A stretch of DNA of 48,850 nucleotides, from contig JAEYPB010000030.1 in assembly GCA_023411175.1 (NCBI GenBank), positions 1-48,850 on the forward strand, written 5' to 3'. The notes under the pieces are model-generated. The model saw only the letters and a program-made list of their open reading frames with translations, did no database searches and was not told the DNA's origin. Source of the DNA: Bacillota bacterium (GTDB lineage: Bacteria; Bacillota; Clostridia; Christensenellales; Aristaeellaceae). The position numbers were made by a program, and so were the translations under genes. Below are positions 1-9,144 of this stretch, piece by piece (the first letter of the stretch is position 1; each line of letters starts with the position of its first letter).

Positions 1-433
1 CGCCCGGCGCGACGTAGCTGCTCATGGCGGCCGGCCAGGAGAGCAGCAGCATCGCGCGGCCGACGAGGGCCGGATTCATGAAATTGTAGCCCAGGCCGCC
101 GAAAAACTGCTTGGCGACGATGATCGAAAACGCGCTGCCCACCGCGACGATCCAAAGCGGAACCGAAGGCGGCAGCGTAAGGCCCAGAAGAAGCCCTGTC
201 ACCACGGCGGAAAAGTCACCCACGCGGATGGGTTTTCGAGCGAACGCCTGCCAGAGAAACTCCGCGAGCACCGCCGCGGCCGTAGAAACCAGAAGCACCA
301 AAAGCGCGGGAAGGCCAAAGTTGTATACGCCCAGCGCCGCGCAGGGTACGAGCGCCAGAACGACGTTGAGCATCAGCCGCGGCGTCGTAACCGGCGTGAG
401 AACGTGCGGCGGGGTTGAAACGAAGTACTTCAT
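1..433 (-). CDS. rnfD: RnfD, Rnf complex membrane subunit (N-terminal part)
   Basis: The reverse-strand frame starts with ATG at 433 and stays open to the window edge, giving about 144 N-terminal residues. It begins MKYFVSTPPHV and has hydrophobic segments typical of the RnfD/NqrB family, including the conserved stretch around KQFFGGLGYNFMNPALVGRA. RnfD is an integral membrane subunit of the ferredoxin:NAD+ oxidoreductase and in the family carries covalent FMN, whose attachment site lies further downstream and is not in this window. The start overlaps the rnfC stop by four bases (ATGA), which indicates translational coupling. The family call is secure; the gene is truncated only by the window boundary, not broken. 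Confidence 0.93.
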   Translation of the reverse strand, partial: MKYFVSTPPHVLTPVTTPRLMLNVVLALVPCAALGVYNFGLPALLVLLVSTAAAVLAEFLWQAFARKPIRVGDFSAVVTGLLLGLTLPPSVPLWIVAVGSAFSIIVAKQFFGGLGYNFMNPALVGRAMLLLSWPAAMSSYVAPG

Positions 434-1746
434 TTCTTTCTCCTTTCCGCGATGATCTGGCCGCGGGCATCCCTGAACGCGGGCGCGAGCACGCGCCGCG
501 CAGGGCAGATGTAAGAGCAGCAGCCGCAGAGGATGCAGTCCATCACGCCGATTGCCTCCGCGTCAGCCAAATGCTTTGAAAGGATGCGGGCTTCCATCTC
601 ATAGGGCATCAGGCCCGCAGGGCACACCTCGGCACAGCGCCCGCAGCGGATGCAGGGCGTGGGCTTGGGCGCTTCCTCCGGCGCGTATACGACGATGCCG
701 CCTGCGCCCTTGGTGACGGGCATCTCGGGCCCTGATGCGCACATGCCCATCATCGCGCCGCCCATGACGATCTTGGCGCTCTTTTTAAGGCCGTCCGCCA
801 CGCCGCCGCAGAATTCTATGATCTCGCCAACCGTCGTCCCGATCGGGACGCGAAGGTTTGCCGGGTGTACGACGTGCCCGGTCACCGTGACGATGCGGTC
901 AACCAGCGGCCTTCCCATTTCCACCGCATCCGCGATGGCCGCGGCGGATGCCACGTTCAGCACCACCACGCCCGCGTCGATGGGCAGCTTGCCGGAGGGC
1001 ACTTCGCGCCCGGCGACCGCCTGAATCAGCTGTTTTTCGCCGCCCTGCGGGTAGCGGGTCGCAAGTTTCATGACCGATACGCCCGAGAGACCTTCGGCGC
1101 TCTTGCGCATCGCATCAATCGCGTCCTCTTTGTTGTTCTCAATTGCCACGACACCCTTGCCGGAGCCAAACGCGCGCATCGCGGCGCGAAGGCCCTTCAA
1201 AACGCGTTCGGGCTGCTCCAGCATCAGGCGGTGGTCGCTGGTCAGATGGGTTTCGCACTCCGCGCCGTTCAGGATCACCATCTCACAGAGATCGCCGCAG
1301 GGAATGCACATCTTGACGTGGGTCGGAAAGCCCGCGCCGCCCATGCCGCAAAGGCCGGCGTCCTGAATGGCGCTCAGAATTCCCGCAGGGTCGCAGGTCT
1401 CCACATCGCCAAGCGGGGTCGTCTCAGCCCACTCGTCCTTGAAGTCGTTTTCAATGGTGACACAGGCGGGCGCGCCATTCGACGCTTCGCGCACCTCTGT
1501 CACGACGCCGGATACGCTGGCGTGCACCTTTACGCCCAGCGGCCCGACTGCCTCCGCGATCAATTGCCCGATCAAGACATGTTCCCCGGCCTTTACGATG
1601 GGGTTGGAAGGCGCGCCCACGTGCATGTTCATCGGGATGCGGACGGATTTGGGCGCAAAAATCTGCACCGCAAGGTCTTTGGTCGGCTTCTTACCCGAGG
1701 AAATCTCCCCCAGCGGGTGTACGCCGCCCCAGAATCTGCTCTTCAT
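430..1746 (-). CDS. rnfC: RnfC, NADH-facing subunit of the Rnf complex
   Basis: This 438-residue protein matches RnfC, the peripheral cytoplasmic subunit that binds FMN/NADH and holds two [4Fe-4S] clusters. The N-terminus (FWGGVHPLGEISSGKKPT) is the RnfC N-terminal signature, followed by a glycine-rich nucleotide/flavin region around residues 130-160 (GMGGAGFPTHVK) and an SLBB-like part. Two cluster motifs are visible: C365, C368, C371, C375 (CIRCGRCAEVC) and C404, C407, C410, C414 (CILCGCCSYIC). It starts at ATG 1746, 20 bases after the FMN-binding protein gene, and ends in a 4-base overlap with rnfD. Length is normal for the short clostridial RnfC. Confidence 0.96.
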   Translation of the reverse strand: MKSRFWGGVHPLGEISSGKKPTKDLAVQIFAPKSVRIPMNMHVGAPSNPIVKAGEHVLIGQLIAEAVGPLGVKVHASVSGVVTEVREASNGAPACVTIENDFKDEWAETTPLGDVETCDPAGILSAIQDAGLCGMGGAGFPTHVKMCIPCGDLCEMVILNGAECETHLTSDHRLMLEQPERVLKGLRAAMRAFGSGKGVVAIENNKEDAIDAMRKSAEGLSGVSVMKLATRYPQGGEKQLIQAVAGREVPSGKLPIDAGVVVLNVASAAAIADAVEMGRPLVDRIVTVTGHVVHPANLRVPIGTTVGEIIEFCGGVADGLKKSAKIVMGGAMMGMCASGPEMPVTKGAGGIVVYAPEEAPKPTPCIRCGRCAEVCPAGLMPYEMEARILSKHLADAEAIGVMDCILCGCCSYICPARRVLAPAFRDARGQIIAERRKK

Positions 1747-1765
1747 CTTTTCCTCCTGTACGGCG

Positions 1766-2890
1766 CTAGCCGTTCACGCCGGTCAGCAGTGTCTTCATGA
1801 ATTCGGCACACTGATTGACGCCGCTTACCACCGCGTTGGTTGTAATGGTCGCACCGCTGATCGTATCGATGGCGGATGCCCCCTCGCCCACCGGCGTTTT
1901 AAGTCCCGCGAACTGGTCGGTAAAGGCGGGTTCCTGCGCCTTCGCGCCGAGGCCTGGGGTTTCGCTAAACGCCGCGCCGCCGACGCTGACGCCGGTCAAG
2001 GCGCCGCTTAAATCCATGCCGACGATCAGTTCGATGGGGCCGCCATAGCCCTTGACGGTGGCCTGCGCCACATAGCCGACGGTCTGGCCGCCCGCCTTGC
2101 CCTCGTAACAGTTGTCAATGCCGCTGTCCGCGGCGACCTCGACCTGCGTAAACGATTCGGCCGCGCCGAGCACCGCACGCTGCGGGCTATCCCCTGTAGC
2201 CGTATCCTCCGGCTGCGCCTGCGCGACCTCCGGCGTGCTCTCCGGCTGTGCGGCCTGCTGCGGCTGCGCGGCCGGTTGAGCCGATACGCCGGGCAGTGTC
2301 TTCATGAAATTGGCGCACTGATTGACACCGCTCACTACTGCGTTGGTTGTAATGGTCGCGCCGCTGATGGTATCGATGGCGGAAGCCGCCTCACCCGCGG
2401 CGGGCACATCCGCAGTCTCACCGGCGGAGGTGGCGCTGGAGGTGGCGTCGCTCCCATTTGTGCCCACAGGCGTCTTGAGACCGGCGAACTGGGCCGTAAA
2501 CCAGTCGTCCTGCGCCTTCGCGCCGAGGCCCGGGGTTTCGTTGAACTGCGCGCCGCCGACGCCAATACCGGTCAAAGCGCCGCTTAAATCCATGCCGACG
2601 ATCACCTCGACGGGGCCGCCGTAGCCCTTGACGGTGGCCTGCGCCACATAGCCGACGGTCTCGCCGTCCGCCTTGCCTTCATAGCAGTTGTCGATGCCGC
2701 TGTCCGCGGCGATCTCAACCGGCACAAACGAATCCGCCGCGCTGAGCGCGGTGCCCTGCGGGGTATCCTTGCCGAGCACGCCCTCCGGCTGCGCGAAGAC
2801 CTGCGTGACAAAGTGGGTCGAGACCAAGAGAAGGGCGGAAACCACCACGACCAGCGCCACCGACGCCCAAACCGGCATTTGCTTTTCCAT
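1766..2890 (-). CDS. Exported protein with two tandem FMN-binding domains (RnfG-like)
   Basis: The 374-residue product has one N-terminal membrane anchor (about residues 7-31) and then two nearly identical FMN_bind domains at about 53-199 and 245-370, joined by a Pro/Gln/Ala-rich linker. Each domain carries the ApbE flavinylation motif D-x-x-S-G-A-T, with candidate FMN-carrying threonines T179 and T348. In the family such proteins sit outside the cytoplasmic membrane and pass electrons through covalent FMN; RnfG has a single domain of this type. Domain 1 has a 30-40 residue Ser/Thr/Ala-rich insertion before the motif that domain 2 lacks. Lying between apbE and rnfC it may replace or supplement RnfG; whether a separate rnfG follows rnfD cannot be seen. 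Confidence 0.88.
   Translation of the reverse strand: MEKQMPVWASVALVVVVSALLLVSTHFVTQVFAQPEGVLGKDTPQGTALSAADSFVPVEIAADSGIDNCYEGKADGETVGYVAQATVKGYGGPVEVIVGMDLSGALTGIGVGGAQFNETPGLGAKAQDDWFTAQFAGLKTPVGTNGSDATSSATSAGETADVPAAGEAASAIDTISGATITTNAVVSGVNQCANFMKTLPGVSAQPAAQPQQAAQPESTPEVAQAQPEDTATGDSPQRAVLGAAESFTQVEVAADSGIDNCYEGKAGGQTVGYVAQATVKGYGGPIELIVGMDLSGALTGVSVGGAAFSETPGLGAKAQEPAFTDQFAGLKTPVGEGASAIDTISGATITTNAVVSGVNQCAEFMKTLLTGVNG
1781..2158 (-). repeat. Intragenic repeat, second FMN-binding domain
   Basis: Coding repeat for residues about 245-370 of the FMN-binding protein. It is the partner of 2294-2734; protein identity is very high and many third positions also agree, for example around the SGATIT motif and the ATVKGYGGP stretch. 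This indicates a recent internal duplication or ongoing gene conversion. Confidence 0.85.
2294..2734 (-). repeat. Intragenic repeat, first FMN-binding domain
   Basis: Coding repeat for residues about 53-199 of the same protein. It is collinear with 1781-2158 except for an insertion of roughly 100 bases encoding a Ser/Thr/Ala-rich loop (around residues 144-169). Confidence 0.85.
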
Positions 2891-2908
2891 TGCTACGCCT
2901 CCTTGATA

Positions 2909-3904
2909 TTAGGGTTCATCCACGATCAGCGCTTTCGCGCCATCGGTCATGCCGACCGTTCCATCCGTCCGGATGAAGATCGCGTCCACCCCTTCGTACT
3001 GTTTGATGAGCTCCAACCCTTTTTCCTCCCCCAGAATATAGGCGGCGGTTGACAGCGCATCGCCTATGGCGGAGCTCTTGGAGAGGATCGTGACGGAATC
3101 CAGCCCGGCATTCACCGGCCAGCCGGTCCTGGGATCGAGCAGATGGTGGTAACGGATGCCGTCCAGGATAAAGTAGCGTTCGTAGTTGCCGCTGGTAACC
3201 ACCGAAAGGCTCTCACCCCGGAGGGTAAGCTTGTTAACGCCGCTTTCGGCCTTCGGGTCCTGAATGCCAACCACCCAGGGCTGGTCATCCGTCGCGCGTC
3301 GGCCGATTGTCACCACGTTTCCACCCAGGTTGATGAGCGCGCTGGCGATGCCCCTGTCTCTGAGAAACTCCGTCAGCCTGTCCGCGATATACCCCTTGGC
3401 GACGCCGCCAAGATCAAGGCCCATATCGTCGGGCAGCGTTACGGTGTTTCCGTCAACCACGAGTCTTCGGTAATCCACGCGGCCGGCCGCTTCCTTCAGC
3501 TTTTCCGCGTCGGGCAGTACGGTCGTCTCGCCAGAGAAATCCCAGAGGGAGGATTCCGGTTCAATGGTCGGGTCGAACGCGCCCCCGGAAGCTTCGCTCA
3601 CGTCCAGGCCTGTCGTGAGCATTTTCACCGTCTCCGCGGACACATCGACCGGGCCGGACTCCTCATTGATGCGCCAGACGTCGCTGCCCGAAACCGTTCG
3701 GGAGAACAGCTTTTCGTACCGGGCACACTCATCCAGCGCCTCCTTGAGCACGCTGTCGTCGTCGGTGAAGGCCGAAAGGGTAATCACCGTATCAAAATAA
3801 AAACCGACCGCCGACTTTTTCTCCGGCGCCTTCGCTCCCCCGCAGCCGGTGAGGAGAGCGAGCGCAAGGCAGAGCGCGAGTATCCTCTTTTTTATCTGGT
3901 CCAC
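2909..3904 (-). CDS. apbE: ApbE, FAD:protein FMN transferase (lipoprotein)
   Basis: This 331-residue enzyme transfers FMN from FAD to Thr/Ser in D-x-x-(S/T)-G-A-T motifs of extracytoplasmic redox proteins. A lipoprotein signal is visible (basic start, hydrophobic core, LLTGC lipobox near residue 21). Family signatures follow: FYFDTVITL, FDPTIEP, DLGGVAKGYIADRL, NLGGNVVTIG, VTSGNYERYF and HHLLDPRTGWPV. It starts at GTG 3904, preceded by GGAG at a spacing of about 8, and overlaps the upstream Gx gene by 13 bases. Its clear substrate is the tandem FMN-domain protein encoded immediately downstream; RnfD is a second likely substrate. Confidence 0.96.
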   Translation of the reverse strand: MDQIKKRILALCLALALLTGCGGAKAPEKKSAVGFYFDTVITLSAFTDDDSVLKEALDECARYEKLFSRTVSGSDVWRINEESGPVDVSAETVKMLTTGLDVSEASGGAFDPTIEPESSLWDFSGETTVLPDAEKLKEAAGRVDYRRLVVDGNTVTLPDDMGLDLGGVAKGYIADRLTEFLRDRGIASALINLGGNVVTIGRRATDDQPWVVGIQDPKAESGVNKLTLRGESLSVVTSGNYERYFILDGIRYHHLLDPRTGWPVNAGLDSVTILSKSSAIGDALSTAAYILGEEKGLELIKQYEGVDAIFIRTDGTVGMTDGAKALIVDEP

Positions 3905-4392
3905 CCCGATTTCTCCAATGCCGCGTTTACGTATTTTGCCGCAATTCCGGTAACCAATCCCGTGACGGCGGAAAGACCCATGTACAGCGGCAGTACCGCG
4001 AGGAGCGCCTGGGTTTTAAGCATCCACGCGGCGACCCCGAGCTGCCCCGCGATGTGGAGTAGCGCGCCGACTACCGAAACCCCCGCGATGGAAAGCCCCT
4101 TTACGCGCTTGGCGCCGTACATGCCGATGAGGCTGAGCACCCCGCCCGCAAGGCTGTAAAGCATCGCGAGGCCGTTCAGGTACACCAGCCCCGAGATGAA
4201 TACCTTGATGACCATCAGCGCCCACGCGGCCTTGGGGCGCATCAGGTAGATGGCGTAGAGCAGCACCGTGTTCGCAAGGCCCAGCTTGACGCCCGGCACG
4301 GTGGATACCGCCGGAATCATGCGCTCGATGTAGGAGAGCACCAGCATCACCGACGACAAAAGCGCCATACGCGTAAGTGTCTTAACGCTCAT
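3892..4392 (-). CDS. Gx/HepT-family integral membrane protein
   Basis: The product (166 residues from ATG 4392, MSVKTLTRMALLSS) is a small polytopic membrane protein with about five hydrophobic segments. It resembles the Gx transporter family, often labelled heptaprenyl diphosphate synthase component I, with the characteristic segment ERMIPAVSTVPGVKLGLANTVLLYAIYL split over residues about 22-50. Family members commonly sit between a NusG domain II gene and ApbE/Rnf genes, exactly as here. A longer in-frame reading to 4515 exists but lies inside the upstream gene; ATG 4392 forms an ATGA overlap with that gene's stop and is preferred. The substrate is unknown; involvement in Rnf or quinone/flavin supply is an inference from neighbourhood. 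Confidence 0.8.
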   Translation of the reverse strand: MSVKTLTRMALLSSVMLVLSYIERMIPAVSTVPGVKLGLANTVLLYAIYLMRPKAAWALMVIKVFISGLVYLNGLAMLYSLAGGVLSLIGMYGAKRVKGLSIAGVSVVGALLHIAGQLGVAAWMLKTQALLAVLPLYMGLSAVTGLVTGIAAKYVNAALEKSGWTR

Positions 4393-4784
4393 GGCCCCTC
4401 CGTCAGCTGGATCGAAACGCCATTTGGCAGGCATACGATCCAATCGCCCAACGGGCGGCTGTGCCGGCTCTCGTCCGTCACAACGCCCTGATGCACGCAG
4501 TCCTGATTGTGGCACGAGGAAAATGCCATCTGAACGCCGCCGTCCCTGATCTCGATCACATTGACCCTTCCGTCACCCTGATCGACGCGAATGCTCCGGG
4601 GCTCGTCCAGCGGCACATGTTCATAAGGCTCGTCGCCGCTGCCGACGTACACGTTCACATAGGTGGCGCTGGCTGTCTTCGTTCGCCCGAAAACAAAATA
4701 AAGAACCAGCGCCAGCGCGATAACCGCCAGCGCAAGCAAAAGATCCCGACCCGTCATTGGCCCTTTTCGTTTCGCATCCGTCAT
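4389..4784 (-). CDS. NusG domain II-containing membrane-anchored protein
   Basis: A 131-residue protein with an N-terminal transmembrane segment (about residues 13-33) and an extracytoplasmic NusG_II-type beta domain. The conserved pair of cysteines is visible in SSCHNQDCVHQG, followed by the IVCLPNGVSIQL strand that typifies this family. It is the first gene of the Rnf operon and overlaps the Gx gene by four bases. No Shine-Dalgarno sequence precedes ATG 4784 and the predicted promoter would place the transcript start only a few bases upstream, so either the mRNA is leaderless or translation starts at the in-frame ATG 4757 (MTGRDLLLALAV), which has AAAAGGG just ahead of it. Its role in Rnf or flavin-based electron transfer is inferred from location only. 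Confidence 0.82.
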   Translation of the reverse strand: MTDAKRKGPMTGRDLLLALAVIALALVLYFVFGRTKTASATYVNVYVGSGDEPYEHVPLDEPRSIRVDQGDGRVNVIEIRDGGVQMAFSSCHNQDCVHQGVVTDESRHSRPLGDWIVCLPNGVSIQLTEGP

Positions 4785-4793
4785 ATCGGTAGT

Positions 4794-4822
4794 ATTTTAT
4801 CAGATCGTCCCCCGGAATGCAA
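4794..4822 (-). promoter_or_regulatory. Promoter of the Rnf operon
   Basis: On the minus strand TTGCAT (4817-4822) is followed after 17 bases by TAAAAT (4794-4799). It sits directly upstream of the NusG domain II gene and downstream of degV. The predicted start of transcription is about 4787, only three bases before ATG 4784. Confidence 0.6.
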
Positions 4823-4883
4823 GACGGCGGAGCCCTCGACGGGCGGGTGTATTCATTATTTGGGGCTTCGACAAAAAATTTAA

Positions 4884-5732
4884 CTACTTCGATTCGCCCT
4901 GAGCGCAGCCCTTCCGGTCAATCCAACTGACGCCGAGGCAGCCGCGCCCCAGGTGAATGCCGAGCACCGGGCCGACAGGCCGCTTCTCCGCCCGGTGTCC
5001 CTTGAGCTCTACGCGGGCTTTCAGCTGCTCCATCTGCTCGTCGGCGAGGAACCCCTCCACCAGGCAGTCACAGGACTCTTTCGGAAGGCTGTCGGTCAGC
5101 GTCTTCAGCTGATTGCCGCGCCCTCGGACGACGCCGGTGGCGATGATCGAGCCATCCACGCACTTCAAAACCGGCCGGATGTTGAGAATGGTCGAAATGG
5201 ACAGGCGCACCCCACCCAGTCGGCCGCTTCGCCGAAGCGGCGCGATGTCGTCCACCGTGAAGGTGATCCGGACGCAGCCCTTGAGCGCGTTCAGCGCCGC
5301 CACTGCCTCGGAAAGCGTCGCGCCCTCGTCCAGAAGCCGCCGCGCCTCGCGAACCATCAGGTACAGCCCGCCGCTGGTGGTGAGGGAATCCACCACCTGT
5401 ACGCGCTCCGGCGCCAGATCCCTCGCGGCCATGCTGGCGTTGCCGAAGGTGCCGCTCAGGCGCGAGGAGATAGTCAGACACAGCACGTCCGCGCCGGACT
5501 CCAGAAGCTCCATGAAGACGCCCATGAACGCGGCGTAACTGGCCTGCGAGGTGCGCAGGCGCTCCATGTTGTCGTCCACGAGGTGCTCGAAATCGCCATT
5601 CTCGTCCATGTAGCCCTCATGGTAGGTCTGCTGCCCGGACAGGCTGTAGGTCATGGGCACGACGGTGACGCCCATCGCTTCCGCTTCCTCCCGGAACAGG
5701 TGGGCCGAGCTGTCGGTCACGATCGCGATCAT
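4884..5732 (-). CDS. DegV family protein (FakB-type fatty acid binder)
   Basis: The 282-residue product is a DegV domain protein. The family binds one fatty acid molecule in a deep tunnel; as FakB it presents exogenous fatty acid to the kinase FakA. Visible hallmarks are the N-terminal VTDSSAHL, the TSQ segment of the first lobe (LRTSQASYAAF), SSRLSGTF, DSLTTSGGLYLMV, and the arginine-rich binding region RRSGRLGGVRLSISTILNIRPVL. Its ATG (5732) overlaps the accA stop as ATGA, so it is translated together with the acetyl-CoA carboxylase genes and is the last gene of the fatty acid synthesis operon. No fakA is present in the window. No obvious intrinsic terminator follows it. Confidence 0.9.
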   Translation of the reverse strand: MIAIVTDSSAHLFREEAEAMGVTVVPMTYSLSGQQTYHEGYMDENGDFEHLVDDNMERLRTSQASYAAFMGVFMELLESGADVLCLTISSRLSGTFGNASMAARDLAPERVQVVDSLTTSGGLYLMVREARRLLDEGATLSEAVAALNALKGCVRITFTVDDIAPLRRSGRLGGVRLSISTILNIRPVLKCVDGSIIATGVVRGRGNQLKTLTDSLPKESCDCLVEGFLADEQMEQLKARVELKGHRAEKRPVGPVLGIHLGRGCLGVSWIDRKGCAQGESK

Positions 5733-6505
5733 AGCGCCTGTCCTCCGATGCTTCTGAATTTCGAGTACCGCTGCGCCGTCAGCGCCGCGGCGTCCATGCG
5801 CGTGTAGTTTTCGATGGTTTCAGCAAGCTGTCGGCCAAGCCGTTCGTTCAGCGCCTCCGCGCCGCCCTCCTCGAACACCCGCTCGACCACGCCGAGTTTC
5901 AGAAGATCCTGCGCGGTCAACTTCAGGCATTCCGAGGCCTCCTTGACGCGCTTCGCATCCTTCCAGATGATCGAGGCCGCGCCTTCCGGCGAGATCACGG
6001 AGTACACCGCGTTTTCCAGCATCCACACCTCGTTGGCCGCGGCCAGCGCCAGAGCGCCGCCGGAGCCGCCCTCGCCGATGATGACCGATATGACCGGCAC
6101 CCGGAGCCCCATCAATGTGGCGATGGACTGGGCGATGGCCGGGCCCTGTCCGCGCTCTTCCGCGCCGATGCCGCAGTAAGCGCCGGAGGTGTCCACAAAG
6201 CAGACCACCGGCCGCTTGAACTTCTCAGCCATCAGAAAGTGACGGATGGCCTTGTGGTACCCTTCCGGGTGCGCCGAGCCGAAGTTGCGCTTGACGCGCT
6301 CCTGGGTGTCGCGCCCCTTTTCGATGCCGATCACCGTGACCGGGCGGCCGGAAAGGCGCGCGATGCCCGCCACGATGGCCCGGTCGTCCGCGTAGCGACG
6401 GTCGCCGTGCAGCTCCACAAAGTCCTCAAAGAGCGCGTGGATGAAGTCCATCGAGGTCTGCCGTCCCTTTGCCCGGGCCGCCTGTACGCGGCTGTACGCG
6501 TCCAT
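5729..6505 (-). CDS. accA: Acetyl-CoA carboxylase carboxyltransferase subunit alpha
   Basis: AccA (258 residues from ATG 6505) forms with AccD the carboxyltransferase that moves CO2 from biotin to acetyl-CoA. Recognisable segments are the N-terminal DFIHALFEDFVELHGDRRY, GIEKGRDTQERVKRNFG, HPEGYHKAIRHFLMAEKF, FVDTSGAYCGIGAEERGQ and GEGGSGGALAL, the last two forming the oxyanion-hole regions of the crotonase fold. The start is chosen at ATG 6505 because GGGGAGG lies 7 bases upstream; GTG 6511 is too close to that site. It overlaps the accD stop (TGATG) and the degV start (ATGA). Confidence 0.96.
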   Translation of the reverse strand: MDAYSRVQAARAKGRQTSMDFIHALFEDFVELHGDRRYADDRAIVAGIARLSGRPVTVIGIEKGRDTQERVKRNFGSAHPEGYHKAIRHFLMAEKFKRPVVCFVDTSGAYCGIGAEERGQGPAIAQSIATLMGLRVPVISVIIGEGGSGGALALAAANEVWMLENAVYSVISPEGAASIIWKDAKRVKEASECLKLTAQDLLKLGVVERVFEEGGAEALNERLGRQLAETIENYTRMDAAALTAQRYSKFRSIGGQAL

Positions 6506-7341
6506 CAGCACACCTCCCCATGCAAGGACAGGAGGCTCGAGAGCAGTCCCTTCAGTTCCCGCCTGTCCGAAATGATGTCCACAAATCCTTTTTCCAGTTG
6601 GAACTCCGCCCGCTGAAAGCCCGGCGGCAGCTTCTGCCGGATCGTCTGCTCGATGACGCGGGGCCCCGCGAAGCCGATCAGCGCCCTGGGCTCGGCGATC
6701 AGGATGTCGCCGAGGGTGGCGAAGCTTGCGTCCACGCCGCCGGTGGTCGGGTCGGTCAAAACCGCGATGTAGAGAAGCCCCGCCCGGCTGTGCAGTTCCA
6801 CCGCACCGGAGGTCTTGGCCATCTGCATCAGCGACAGGATGCCCTCCTGAACCCGCGCGCCGCCTGAAAGCGTAAAGCCCACAACCGGCAGCCGCTTTTC
6901 TGTTGCCAGCTCAAAAAGGCGCGTGATTTTTTCGCCCACCGCCGTGCCCATGGAGCCCATCATGAAGTTCGGGTCCATCGCGAAGACGGCGCAAGGAATT
7001 CCGCCGATGGACGCGGTGCCCGTCAGAACGCCCTCAGCCTCTCCACTTAACGACCTGGCCTTTTCCAGCTTGTCGTCGTACTCGGGAAATCCCAGCCGGT
7101 TGATCGACGAAAGCGCGGCGTCAATCTCCCGAAAGCTGTCCCGATCGACGGTGATCGCGATGCGCTTTCTTGCGGGCAGGCGCATGTGCGCGCCGCATCG
7201 GCGGCACACATAGAACGCCTCCTCCAGTTCCGCGTCGGTGGCGCGGTTTTTGCAGCTGGGGCACTCGTTCAGCGCCTGAAACGCCCTGTTCTCGCCCTCC
7301 AGCGCATTTTTCGGTTTTCCAAACAAATATTTGGGCAGCAT
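6505..7341 (-). CDS. accD: Acetyl-CoA carboxylase carboxyltransferase subunit beta
   Basis: AccD, 278 residues. The N-terminal four-cysteine zinc ribbon is complete: C27, C30, C46, C49 (CPSC...CRRC). The crotonase-like core follows with GLPEYDDKL-type sequence, MGSMGTAVGEKITRL, GGARVQEGILSLMQMAKT and DPTTGGVDASFATLGDI, all typical of AccD. The ATG at 7341 directly abuts the accC stop and has GGAGG 8 bases upstream within accC. Partner of AccA in the carboxyltransferase. Confidence 0.96.
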   Translation of the reverse strand: MLPKYLFGKPKNALEGENRAFQALNECPSCKNRATDAELEEAFYVCRRCGAHMRLPARKRIAITVDRDSFREIDAALSSINRLGFPEYDDKLEKARSLSGEAEGVLTGTASIGGIPCAVFAMDPNFMMGSMGTAVGEKITRLFELATEKRLPVVGFTLSGGARVQEGILSLMQMAKTSGAVELHSRAGLLYIAVLTDPTTGGVDASFATLGDILIAEPRALIGFAGPRVIEQTIRQKLPPGFQRAEFQLEKGFVDIISDRRELKGLLSSLLSLHGEVC

Positions 7342-8673
<1,332 letters not shown>

Positions 8674-8691
8674 AATGTAGCCTCCTGCGGG

Positions 8692-8711
8692 GGCATTCCG
8701 GCGGGAATGCC
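8692..8711 (-). other. Stem-loop between fabZ and accC
   Basis: GGCATTCC (8692-8699) pairs perfectly with GGAATGCC (8704-8711) around a 4-base loop. No T-run follows, so it is not a classical terminator. It may stabilise or define processing of the fab/acc mRNA. Confidence 0.5.
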
Positions 8712-8725
8712 GGGTGTAGTGGGGC

Positions 8726-9136
8726 TCACGCGATGATGAACGTGAATTCGCCGGATGCCGCGAGCTCGCCGCCGACGCGCGCCTCGCCCGCGACCACGCG
8801 GACGTTCATCTTGCTGCGCAGAAGCGTCGCGCGGGTCTCGACCAGATCGCCGGGCTTCACCTTTCGGCGGAATCGGGTCTTGTCGATGCCGGCGTACATG
8901 GGCGTGCCGCCGCCGATGGCCTCCTGAAAGAGGACGCAGGACGCCTGGGCGATCAGTTCGCACAGCACCACGCCCGGCACCACAGGGTTTCCGGGAAAGT
9001 GTCCGTCCAAAAACCATTCGTCGCCGCGCACCCGGTATTCTCCCCTGGCCGCGCCTTCCCCGTCCACCGTAACCTCGTCCACCAGCAGCATCTTACCCCG
9101 GTGCGGGAGGATCGCTTCAATTTCATGTCTGTTCAT
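8726..9136 (-). CDS. fabZ: 3-hydroxyacyl-ACP dehydratase FabZ
   Basis: FabZ, 136 residues from ATG 9136 (MNRHEIEAILPHRGKMLLVDEV). It dehydrates beta-hydroxyacyl-ACP in fatty acid elongation. The hot-dog fold active-site pair is present: H46 in DGHFPGNPVVPGV and E60 in VLCE. A longer reading frame to 9202 runs into accB, but GAGG 6 bases before ATG 9136 and family length support the shorter start. It sits between accB and accC as in streptococcal fab operons. Confidence 0.95.
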   Translation of the reverse strand: MNRHEIEAILPHRGKMLLVDEVTVDGEGAARGEYRVRGDEWFLDGHFPGNPVVPGVVLCELIAQASCVLFQEAIGGGTPMYAGIDKTRFRRKVKPGDLVETRATLLRSKMNVRVVAGEARVGGELAASGEFTFIIA

Positions 9137-9144
9137 ATGGAGCC

